From JAAYYY01 sp032260445 (lineage in GTDB: Bacteria > Chloroflexota > Anaerolineae > Promineifilales > Promineifilaceae): 23,836 nucleotides of DNA. Below the pieces are notes generated by a model. The model made no database searches. It was not told the DNA's origin and saw nothing but the letters and a program-made list of their open reading frames with translations. The stretch spans positions 1 through 23,836 of the forward strand of contig JAVVFG010000015.1 in assembly GCA_032260445.1 (NCBI GenBank), written 5' to 3'. Position numbers and translations under genes: made by a program. Of the stretch, positions 7,610 through 14,865 are shown piece after piece (the first letter of the stretch is position 1; each line of letters opens with the position of its first letter).

Positions 7610-9145
7610 TCACCGCCGTGCCATTGTACGTTGCAGCAAGGCCCACGCCAAGAAGAACAAGGCGACGCCGATTGCCGACAGTGCCAGCAGCAGGTCCGGC
7701 CGGGTGAAGCTACCACGCAGCATCACGTCCTGCAGCATCTGTGTGGCGTAGGTCGCCGGCAGCATCCACGAGACAATCTGAACAGCGGGCCGCAGCAGCT
7801 CCAGGCCGAGGAACAGGCCGCTGAAGAAGATGCTCGCTAGGAGAATAATCATCGAGTACTGCACCGCCTGGCTCGTCGTCTGGGCGATAATCGAGATCAC
7901 GAAGCCCAAGCCCAGGCCGGCGAAGATCAGGGCGGAGATGATCGCGGCGAGATTCTCCCAACTGCCCAACATGGGGAACTGCAGCCCCCAGCGGATGAGG
8001 GCGCTGAGCACGGCGGCAAGCAACAGCGAGAAGATGAAGTAGCTGAGGTACTTGCCCAGCAGCGTTTCGAAGGCGGAGATGGGCGAGACGCGGAACAATT
8101 CCACCGTGCCGCTGCCCCGCTCTCTGACGATTGAAAGGGCCGCAAAAGTGACAGCCAAATGCTGGATCAATAGGGCCAGCGCCGATGGGACGTAGAAGTC
8201 GGCCAGCGCCGGCTCTGGTTGCGAGATGTTCATCAGCTCGCTGCGGAAGGGACTGACGAGCACGCCTGGTGAAATTGAACGGTAGTTTTCGAGCAGCTCT
8301 TCGAGCTCGGCGAATTCTTCCTCGATGCGGCGCGTCTGTTCAATCTCCTCGCTCAAATCCTCTTCATTTCCGCTGAAGCTGCCGAGGGCGTTGACGTCAC
8401 TCTGAATCTGCTCCAGACGCTCGGCGATGACCGCCGCATTGCTGCCATTGCCATCGTCCTGCTCCAGACCGGCCATCAGGTTGGTGCTCGCGCCCACAGT
8501 GGCCGCGAGGAGCCCGGCGCCACGGACGAGGTTATTGCGGTGCTGCATCGCCTGGGTAGCCTGGCCTGCTTCGAGCGCTTCCCGCATCTGAGTGGCGGAG
8601 TTTCTGGTTTCGGCGACGATCTCCTGGGTGCCTGCGGTTTCTTCCTGCCCCTGCGCGGCGACGTTGGCGAGGACACGCCGGTTGACTTCATCGGTGTAGA
8701 TGCGCGCAAACGCCTCGATGTAACTGATCTGATAGGGGTCGATTTCGCGGTGGTAGAGGTCGAAGACCGCCTGCTCGCTATTGCTGATCTGTGCGATAGG
8801 ATCCGCGGGCACGGCGACGACTAGGTCGACGTTGCCTTGTCTTAATTCTGCCTGCGCTTCGGCAAGGGAGTCGGAGATGGTCACCGTCTCCAGCAGGGGG
8901 TTAATCCCTTCGGTGTACTCGGTCATGACGTCGCGCACCGGACTCTGGGGATCGACGACGAAGATGGTGCGCACCGGCGTCGCCTCGACCCGGTAGCCGA
9001 TGCCGAAAAGGAGAAGAATCAGGAAGGGGCCAAGGATCAGCGTGAGCACGAGCCGCGGCTGCCGCAGAATCTCGACGATTTCTTTGCGCAGAAAAGCCGA
9101 GATACGAATGATTGAATACCAGATGCTGCGTATGCGACTACGCAT
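7610..9145 (-). CDS. ABC-2 type transporter permease with a large extracytoplasmic domain
   Basis: A 511-residue membrane subunit of an ABC exporter. One hydrophobic segment lies near the N terminus (about 32-50). A long polar region of about 270 residues follows, including a Glu/Gln-rich coiled-coil-like part (about 225-290). Then come five or six hydrophobic segments, including FYVPSALALLIQHLAVTFAA and the family-typical ERGSGTVELFRVSPI stretch before the next helices. This layout fits the ABC2_membrane_3 / YhgE-like group. The substrate cannot be read from the sequence; candidates in the group include drugs, lipids, peptides and sodium. The gene starts 8 bases inside the end of the ATPase gene (GGAG about 10 bases upstream of ATG 9145), and 49 bases separate it from the DHH gene, so all are probably co-transcribed. 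Confidence 0.88.
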   Translation of the reverse strand: MRSRIRSIWYSIIRISAFLRKEIVEILRQPRLVLTLILGPFLILLLFGIGYRVEATPVRTIFVVDPQSPVRDVMTEYTEGINPLLETVTISDSLAEAQAELRQGNVDLVVAVPADPIAQISNSEQAVFDLYHREIDPYQISYIEAFARIYTDEVNRRVLANVAAQGQEETAGTQEIVAETRNSATQMREALEAGQATQAMQHRNNLVRGAGLLAATVGASTNLMAGLEQDDGNGSNAAVIAERLEQIQSDVNALGSFSGNEEDLSEEIEQTRRIEEEFAELEELLENYRSISPGVLVSPFRSELMNISQPEPALADFYVPSALALLIQHLAVTFAALSIVRERGSGTVELFRVSPISAFETLLGKYLSYFIFSLLLAAVLSALIRWGLQFPMLGSWENLAAIISALIFAGLGLGFVISIIAQTTSQAVQYSMIILLASIFFSGLFLGLELLRPAVQIVSWMLPATYATQMLQDVMLRGSFTRPDLLLALSAIGVALFFLAWALLQRTMARR

Positions 9146-10121
9146 CGATATTGTTCTCCTTTACCAACTCAACGAAAACGTCGTCGAAGGGCGGTTGGTA
9201 CTCCTCGACAGATTCAACCTCCAGATCCTGTGCGCGCGCCCAGTCAACGAGCTCGGTGACATCGGTAGCCGCCTCAGAGACAACGAGGCGGACATGGTTT
9301 TCGGCGACGTGTCGCGGTCGTCCCTGCACAAAGGGGAGCTCGCGCAACTGGCGCACGTAGCGGATCCCCAGTGGTTCTTTGGTAACCAGGTCGACAATAT
9401 CGCCACCGTAGGCACGGTGGCGCAGCCCCTCGGGCGTGTCGACCATGAGTAGCCGTCCTTCGGCGAGAACGCCCACGAGGTCGCAGTAGGTGGCCTCACT
9501 GACATACTGAGTGGTGACGAAGAGGGTGCGCCCATTGTCGCGCAGCTCGTGGAAATGGTCCCAGAACTTGCGGCGCAGAACGGGGTCAATGCCTGCCGTC
9601 GGCTCATCCAGAAAAAGGAGCTGCGGCTTGTGGACAAGGGTCGCCGCCAGGCTGAGGCGCCGTTGCATGCCGCCGCTGATTTCGCGCGCGAGCTTGCGCC
9701 GGTCCGTATCCATTTCCACAAAGTCGAGGACCTCATGGAGCCGTTTGTTGCGGCGCAGCGGTACGCCGTAGAGAGAGGAAACGAAGTTCAGGTTCTCCCA
9801 GACGGTCAGCTCGGGGTAGAGCACGAACAGCTGGGCCATGTAGCCGATGTCGGCGCGGTGGCGTTTGCGGAAGCGACCGGGGTCGACGCCCATCACTTCC
9901 AGCTCGCCGGACGTGGGGCGGAGCGCGCCAGTCAGCAGGCGCACCGTCGTCGTCTTGCCCGAGCCACTCGGCCCGATAAAGCCGAAGATCTTGCCTTTCG
10001 GCAGGGTCATGCTGACGTTAGAAACGGCAGTCTCCTCGCCAAACTTGCGCGTTAGTTCGCGCGTCCAGGCCGCTGCCTCTTCGCGGGCAGGGGGCGTGCT
10101 CATTTCTGCAGCAGGGGTCAT
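9138..10121 (-). CDS. ABC transporter ATP-binding protein (DrrA/CcmA-like exporter ATPase)
   Basis: A 327-residue cytoplasmic ATPase partnering the permease encoded immediately downstream. Seen: Walker A GPSGSGKTT (50-58), Q-loop Q97, signature ISGGMQRR (148-155), Walker B LLFLDEP (D172, catalytic E173) and switch-region TTQYVSEA with Gln205 where many ABC proteins have His. Gln here is common in the DrrA-type exporter group, so it is a subgroup marker and not a defect. A C-terminal extension (about 240-327) is typical of the family. The ATG at 10121 is chosen because AAGGG lies 8 bases upstream. Further in-frame codons back to 10241 give no domain sequence. First gene of the five-gene minus-strand unit; divergent from PBP-B. 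Confidence 0.92.
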   Translation of the reverse strand: MTPAAEMSTPPAREEAAAWTRELTRKFGEETAVSNVSMTLPKGKIFGFIGPSGSGKTTTVRLLTGALRPTSGELEVMGVDPGRFRKRHRADIGYMAQLFVLYPELTVWENLNFVSSLYGVPLRRNKRLHEVLDFVEMDTDRRKLAREISGGMQRRLSLAATLVHKPQLLFLDEPTAGIDPVLRRKFWDHFHELRDNGRTLFVTTQYVSEATYCDLVGVLAEGRLLMVDTPEGLRHRAYGGDIVDLVTKEPLGIRYVRQLRELPFVQGRPRHVAENHVRLVVSEAATDVTELVDWARAQDLEVESVEEYQPPFDDVFVELVKENNIDA

Positions 10122-10322
10122 GATTCTATCCCTTTTCTCCGGGTTCCTTACCCGGACGATCATCTCACTTGTATCTCGCCCAATCCAGGCGTTCCGCCTG
10201 CAGGTTACGAGTGCAGCAAGGTACGGCACGTCTCCCCACACGCGTTCCCCTTACATGATCGCACAAAGCGTGTGGAGCCTCCATAGGGATATTCCCTACC
10301 AGAGGTGGGAAAAAGGCCCTAT
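10122..10322. other. Divergent intergenic region between the ABC/c-di-AMP operon and PBP-B
   Basis: This 201-base stretch (236 with the PBP-B promoter) has no supported gene. It must contain the promoter for the leftward operon, but no good -35/-10 pair could be assigned there. A short imperfect palindrome, GGGATATTCCC (about 10287-10297), and CCCTACCAGAGGTGGG just after it could be protein-binding sites; this is weak. Confidence 0.4.
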
Positions 10323-10351
10323 TTGGCCAGGCACCTGGTACCGTTTACTAT
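10323..10351 (+). promoter_or_regulatory. Promoter of PBP-B, positioned for a leaderless mRNA
   Basis: TTGGCC (10323-10328) and TACTAT (10346-10351) are separated by 17 bases; each matches consensus at 4 of 6 positions. Six bases separate the -10 box from the ATG at 10358, so the predicted first transcribed base is the A of the start codon. No Shine-Dalgarno sequence is present upstream of the ATG, which fits leaderless translation. Confidence 0.45.
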
Positions 10352-10357
10352 ACGATC

Positions 10358-13159
10358 ATGCCTGCCGATCGCACGCCCACATCCGCTCCAGCACCAGCAG
10401 CACGGCCGGGCTGCGTGCGCCGCACGCTAGGGTGTGGCGCCCGGCTCCTGATCCTCGGCTTCCAGCTTGGGCTCATCGCGCTGATGCTGGCCTTTATCGC
10501 CGCGCTTGGCGGTTACATCTATCTCAGCGGGCAGCTCGCCGGGGCGATCGATCAGGTTGTCGCTTATCAAGGCACGGGGGCAGGTGGCACGCCACGTTTC
10601 TTTGACCGCAATGGCCAGCTCCTCTTTGAGCTGAAGACGGCGGAGAAACGGCGCTGGCTGGACTACGACGAGATTCCCCAGGCGGCGATCGACGCCGCGG
10701 TTGCCGTCGAAGACGACACGTATTGGCGGAACCCCGGTTTCGATGCCCCGGCGATTGTTGCCGCGCTGGTCAGCAATCTGCGCAATGAAGAGACGCGGCC
10801 GGTGGGCGCGAGCACGATCACCCAGCAGCTCGTGCGCCATATCGCCTTCGACTATGAAGAGCGGGTCGCGACGAGTTACTGGCGCAAGGTACGCGAAGTC
10901 TTCCTTGCCTTTATCCTCACGCAGCAGCGCAGCAAAGAGGACATCCTGACGATGTACCTCAACGAGATCTACTTCGGCAATCTGGCCTACGGCATCGAAG
11001 CATCAGCGCAGACCTATTTCGCGAAACCGGCTTCCGAGCTGACCCTCGCGGAAAGCGCTTTCCTCGCCGGCTTGCCGCAGGCGCCGGTCGAGCTGAATCC
11101 CTACACTAACTTTGCCGGTGCGCGGGCGCGACAAGAGCTCGTGCTCGACCTGATGGCGGCTGAAGGGATGATCGACGACGACGCCCTGGCGGCCGCCCGC
11201 GCCGCCGAGCTGCGCCTGGCCCCTCTGATTCCCGTCGAAGAAGAAGTCAACCTGGCCGCGCTGCATGCTCCTCATTTCGTTCTCTATGTGCAGCGCGAGC
11301 TGGAGATGCGCTACGGCGCTGATGCCCTGATTCATGGTGGCTGGCAGATTACCACCAGCCTCGATCTGGGAATCCAGACGCTGGCCGAAGCAGCGTTGCG
11401 TGAGCAAGTGGCGAGCCGGGCCGCCGTGCACGACGTGAACAACGGCGCGGCTGTCGTCCTGCGGCCCGCCGACGGCGAGATCCTGGCGATGGTCGGCAGC
11501 CTGGACTACTTTAACGAGGCGATTGACGGGCAGGTCAACGTGGCCCTCCAGCCGCGCCAGCCGGGCAGCGCGATTAAGCCGATCACCTACGCCGCGGCAA
11601 TGGAGCGGGGCTGGACGACGGGCGACGTCCTGTGGGATGTGCCCATTGCCCTGGATACAGGCAACGGTGGGGAGTTCGTGCCGGTGAACTACGATGGCCG
11701 CTATCACGGCCCGCTGCTCTTGCGCGACGCGCTGGCAAACAGCTATAACATCCCGCCGATCCATCTGATCCGGGACATCGGCGTGAGCACGATGATTGCC
11801 ACCGCCCGCAAGATGGGGGTCGTCTCGCTCAATGAATCGCCCGGATTCTACGGCCTGACCCTGACCCTCGGCGGCGGCGAGGTGCCGCTGCTCGAGCTGA
11901 CACATGCCTTTGCTACGCTGGCTAACCGTGGCGAGCGGCCCCGCTTGCATACTGTCTTGCGTATCGTCGACGGGCGCGACCAGGTCGTCTATGACGTCGC
12001 GCGCGACCGGCTGCCGGCGACACGGGCGCTCGACCCGCGCATCGCCTATGTCATTACCGATATCCTCGACGACGATGTGGCGCGCATCCCGGGGTTCGGC
12101 ACCAACCACCCGCTCAACCCGCCCTTCCCGGCGGCGGTGAAGACCGGTACGACGAACGATTTTCGCGATAACTGGACCGTCGGTTACACCCCGGGTGCCG
12201 TCGTCGGCGTCTGGCTCGGCAATACAGACGGCCATCCGATGCGCAATTCCAGCGGATTGCGCGGCGCGGCGCCTGTGTGGCGGGCGATCCTCGAAGGCAT
12301 TTACCGTGATCCGCTGCTGGTGACGAGCCTGTATACGCGGGGCGAGCCGCCGGCGATTGAATTCGAGCGCCCGCCCGGCCTGGAGGAGCGTGACGTCTGC
12401 CTGCCGCGCGGTACGGGCGGCAGTAGCTGCAGCGCCACGCGCAGCGACCTCTTCCTCACCGGTGGCGCGCTCCACGGTATCCCGCGTCTGGGCTATGTGC
12501 CCGACACGCAGAGTAATCCGGGGGCGTGGACGGTCTCCGTGTTACCTCTGCCAGCCACTGCTGCAGCAGCGATCCACCAGCCGCCGCTGACCAATGGGTA
12601 CGAGCCGCCCACGCCGACGAGCTGCGTGGTGAACAGCCGTGGGGCACTCGAGGGGGTGCAGCAGCGGTTGCTGCTGCCCGTGCCTCCTTACTATCCCGAC
12701 GAGGTGCGGGCGCGTCTCTGGCTGCAGCGCTACGGGGGCGGCTACCAGATGGCGCCGTCGGTGGCCTGCCCGGCCAGCGTCGTACGCGCCGCGCGCGGGC
12801 AGCCTGTCAGCAGCAACGGCAGCAGCCCGGCAGGCAGTGGCGGTGGGTTTACAGGCTCCTCCTACCATATCACCGCACCGTCGCCGGGCCAGCGGGTCAA
12901 CGGTATCGTGCAGATCCTGGGCACGGCCCGATTCGACACGGGATACCAATATTACAAGGTGGAAATCGGCAGCGGGCGCGCCCCGGATGCGTGGACGACG
13001 CTGGGGACAACGCACGGCGAGCCGGTGGTGAACGGCCTGCTGGAAGAGCTACACACGTACGCCCTGCCCCCGGGCCCCTACGTCCTCCGCCTCGTTGTCG
13101 TGCGCAACGACGGCAATTTCCCCGCGCCCTACGCCATACCGATCACGATTATCGAATAG
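10358..13159 (+). CDS. Class A penicillin-binding protein (PBP-B): bifunctional transglycosylase/transpeptidase
   Basis: A 933-residue peptidoglycan synthase, paralogue of PBP-A along its whole length. It has one membrane anchor (about 29-57) and a GT51 domain with E118 in AVAVEDDTYW, STITQQ, the WRKVRE motif ending at E180 and LNEIYFGNLAYG. The transpeptidase domain has S404-A-I-K407, S462-Y-N464 and K595-T-G597. A linker with four or more cysteines (DVCLPRG, SSCSATR, TSCVV, SVACP) and a Ser/Gly-rich stretch leads to the same C-terminal beta domain as PBP-A (about 828-933; NGIVQILGTARFD, LPPGPYVLRLVVVRNDG). Both catalytic centres look complete. PBP-A has cysteines at similar linker positions, so extracytoplasmic disulphides are possible. 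The ATG at 10358 follows the putative promoter directly, without a Shine-Dalgarno. The 3' end overlaps the convergent kinase gene by 11 bases. Confidence 0.93.
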   Translation: MPADRTPTSAPAPAARPGCVRRTLGCGARLLILGFQLGLIALMLAFIAALGGYIYLSGQLAGAIDQVVAYQGTGAGGTPRFFDRNGQLLFELKTAEKRRWLDYDEIPQAAIDAAVAVEDDTYWRNPGFDAPAIVAALVSNLRNEETRPVGASTITQQLVRHIAFDYEERVATSYWRKVREVFLAFILTQQRSKEDILTMYLNEIYFGNLAYGIEASAQTYFAKPASELTLAESAFLAGLPQAPVELNPYTNFAGARARQELVLDLMAAEGMIDDDALAAARAAELRLAPLIPVEEEVNLAALHAPHFVLYVQRELEMRYGADALIHGGWQITTSLDLGIQTLAEAALREQVASRAAVHDVNNGAAVVLRPADGEILAMVGSLDYFNEAIDGQVNVALQPRQPGSAIKPITYAAAMERGWTTGDVLWDVPIALDTGNGGEFVPVNYDGRYHGPLLLRDALANSYNIPPIHLIRDIGVSTMIATARKMGVVSLNESPGFYGLTLTLGGGEVPLLELTHAFATLANRGERPRLHTVLRIVDGRDQVVYDVARDRLPATRALDPRIAYVITDILDDDVARIPGFGTNHPLNPPFPAAVKTGTTNDFRDNWTVGYTPGAVVGVWLGNTDGHPMRNSSGLRGAAPVWRAILEGIYRDPLLVTSLYTRGEPPAIEFERPPGLEERDVCLPRGTGGSSCSATRSDLFLTGGALHGIPRLGYVPDTQSNPGAWTVSVLPLPATAAAAIHQPPLTNGYEPPTPTSCVVNSRGALEGVQQRLLLPVPPYYPDEVRARLWLQRYGGGYQMAPSVACPASVVRAARGQPVSSNGSSPAGSGGGFTGSSYHITAPSPGQRVNGIVQILGTARFDTGYQYYKVEIGSGRAPDAWTTLGTTHGEPVVNGLLEELHTYALPPGPYVLRLVVVRNDGNFPAPYAIPITIIE

Positions 13160-14654
13160 CGCCGATCCCGGGGATAACAAGGGGGCCTCTCCTCTCTGGG
13201 CGCTTCTCTTCGACGGGGATAATCAGCTCGACGATCACCCCGGACCCGTTCGGCCGGTTGTACATGCGGCAGCGCCCGCCGACACCCCAGATAATCGTGG
13301 CGACCATCGCCAGCCCCAGCCCCATCCCCGAAATCTCGCCAGTGAAGCCCTTCTCCCCCTGGTAGTAGGGCGACCAGACCTGCGCCAGCTGCTCCGGCGA
13401 GAGGTTCTGCCCGTTGTCGCCGACCCAGACACCCACCTCGCCAGAATCCATTAGGAAGGCGAAGACCTGCACTTCGGGGTTCTTCTGCGGATGGAACTTC
13501 TTGGCGTTTTCCAGCACCTCCCACAGGATCGTCTCCATGGCTACCGGGGAAAGGCGCAGGCGAGTTGGCCCGAGCTTGGTCAACCCTGCCAGGGCAATGG
13601 AGTTGATCTCGAGCGAGGCCGCCATCTTCTCCACCATCGTCGCCAGATTGGCCACGTTGAAGCCGGTGCCCGGCTCGGCAAAACCCGGCGATTTCAGGTA
13701 GGTGAGGATGTCTTCGATATCTGATTGCAGACGCCGCCCGGCGTTGAGGGCGCGGCCGGCGACTTCCGCTGTCTTTTCGGGCTGGAGCTTTTCGGCATGG
13801 CGCGCCATGAGCTCAAGGCTGTTCATCATCACGGCGATCGGCGTGCGCAGCTTGTGGTGGATCATCGACTGGAAACGCCACACGTCGCGCTGCAGCTCCA
13901 TCTGCTCCGTGACATCGCGCAGGGCGATGACCTGTTGCACGCCGGAGCCCGCCGGCAGATTCAGATTGCTGACCCGCAGCCAGAACGGCTTGGCATTGGC
14001 CGACTCTGGACGCACCAGATAGCGGGCTACCTCGCCGACAGGTGCGTTCGGCCAGGTCTCCCAGGCATCGTTGGGCTCGAAGTGGTAGGTACGTGCCGCT
14101 TCTTTGAGGAAATCTACGGGGGTGGCGCCGAGGTCGTCCAGCGGCAGCTCCAGGTAGAGCCGGGCGCGCGGGTTGGCATAGACGATCTTGCCGGCGCTGT
14201 CGAGCACCAGATAGCCTTCGTCAGCCTGGTCGAGGACCCAGTCGAACTTGACGCGCTCGACGACGAGGCGGCGGTAGCGGTTGAGCCGGGTGATGTTCTG
14301 GACACGGGTGCGCAGCTCAACGGTGTCGAACGGCTTGAAGACAAAATCGTCGGCGCCGGCTTCGATGCCCTTCATCCACGATTTGCGGTCGTTGAGCGCC
14401 GTCACCATGACGATCGGCACTTCTGCGAGGACGGTGTGGGTGCGCAACTGGCGGCACACCTCGTAGCCGTCCATGCCGGGCATCATGATATCCAGCAGGA
14501 TGACGTCGGGAATAAGCTCGGCTGCCTTGCGCAGTGCGGTCGGCCCGTCGCCGGCAAACTCCAGCTCGTAGCCCTGCTTGGCGAGCAGCATGCCGATCGT
14601 CTCGCGCATGACTTTTTGGTCGTCAACGATGAGGATGGTGCTCTTGTTGTTCAT
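13149..14654 (-). CDS. Receiver-PAS-histidine kinase signalling protein
   Basis: A 501-residue soluble signalling protein without membrane segments. An N-terminal receiver domain (about 5-122) has acidic D11-D12, phospho-acceptor D55 in VILLDIMMPGMDG, T85 and K107 in FKPF. A PAS-like domain follows (about 133-250; DQADEGYLVLDSAGKIVYAN). The HisKA helix pair has an H-box reading MIHHKLRTP (phospho-acceptor probably H267), and the ATPase domain has an N-box with N383, D413-N-G and GMGLGLAM. The residue after the phospho-His is Lys268; HisKA proteins normally have Glu or Asp there. Receiver-first kinases often act within phosphorelays and take their input by phosphotransfer. No partner regulator lies in the window. 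The ATG at 14654 starts right at the receiver fold; no Shine-Dalgarno is visible. Tail-to-tail with PBP-B, 11-base overlap. Confidence 0.9.
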   Translation of the reverse strand: MNNKSTILIVDDQKVMRETIGMLLAKQGYELEFAGDGPTALRKAAELIPDVILLDIMMPGMDGYEVCRQLRTHTVLAEVPIVMVTALNDRKSWMKGIEAGADDFVFKPFDTVELRTRVQNITRLNRYRRLVVERVKFDWVLDQADEGYLVLDSAGKIVYANPRARLYLELPLDDLGATPVDFLKEAARTYHFEPNDAWETWPNAPVGEVARYLVRPESANAKPFWLRVSNLNLPAGSGVQQVIALRDVTEQMELQRDVWRFQSMIHHKLRTPIAVMMNSLELMARHAEKLQPEKTAEVAGRALNAGRRLQSDIEDILTYLKSPGFAEPGTGFNVANLATMVEKMAASLEINSIALAGLTKLGPTRLRLSPVAMETILWEVLENAKKFHPQKNPEVQVFAFLMDSGEVGVWVGDNGQNLSPEQLAQVWSPYYQGEKGFTGEISGMGLGLAMVATIIWGVGGRCRMYNRPNGSGVIVELIIPVEEKRPERRGPLVIPGIGAIR

Positions 14655-14706
14655 GATACGTCTACAATTGCTATGAAGGCAGCCGTCAGCCGCGTTTGCC
14701 AACTTC

Positions 14707-14734
14707 ATTATACTGGAAAACGGCCTGCTGTCTT
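14707..14734 (-). promoter_or_regulatory. Promoter of the receiver-kinase gene
   Basis: On the minus strand AAGACA (14734-14729; 4 of 6 matches) and a perfect TATAAT (14712-14707) are 16 bases apart. The predicted start near 14700 gives a leader of about 45 bases before ATG 14654. Confidence 0.6.
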
Positions 14735-14781
14735 TACAGGACCATTGTAGGGGAAGACTGTGGTCCTGGCTATAGGTTGGG

Positions 14782-14852
14782 GCGCGCTAGCTGCTGTTTA
14801 GCCAGCGGCGCTCGGGCGGTGCGGTTGACCGGAAAGGCGGCGCTGCGCGCCG
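14782..14852 (-). terminator. Two GC-rich hairpins after the mal operon, possible weak terminator
   Basis: Just after the glycosidase stop the minus strand carries CGGCGC-GCA-GCGCCG (14852-14838), a perfect 6-bp stem followed by CCTTTCC. Further on, GCGCCGCTGGCT and AGCTAGCGCGC (14811-14782) form a longer stem with one bulge and a G-T pair. Neither has a real T-run, so intrinsic termination is only a possibility. The remaining bases between 14713 and 14865 hold nothing else recognisable apart from the kinase promoter. Confidence 0.3.
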
Positions 14853-14865
14853 GCGCTCATCCAGC

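Noticed and set aside
7561..7716. A longer start for the DHH protein
   Set aside because: It would overlap the permease gene by over 100 bases and adds Cys/Ser/Arg-rich non-domain sequence. The GTG at 7560 has GGAGG in front and gives a normal family length.
9507..9530. Gln instead of His in the ABC ATPase switch region (TTQYVSEA) as a possible inactive ATPase
   Set aside because: Gln at this place is familiar in DrrA-type exporter ATPases, and all other ATPase motifs are intact.
13725..14750. A 341-codon plus-strand frame opposite the receiver-kinase
   Set aside because: The minus strand encodes clear receiver, PAS and kinase motifs; the plus frame has no recognisable domain.
14782..14811. 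Long imperfect hairpin as a strong intrinsic terminator
   Set aside because: There is no T-run on either strand; kept only as a low-confidence structure.
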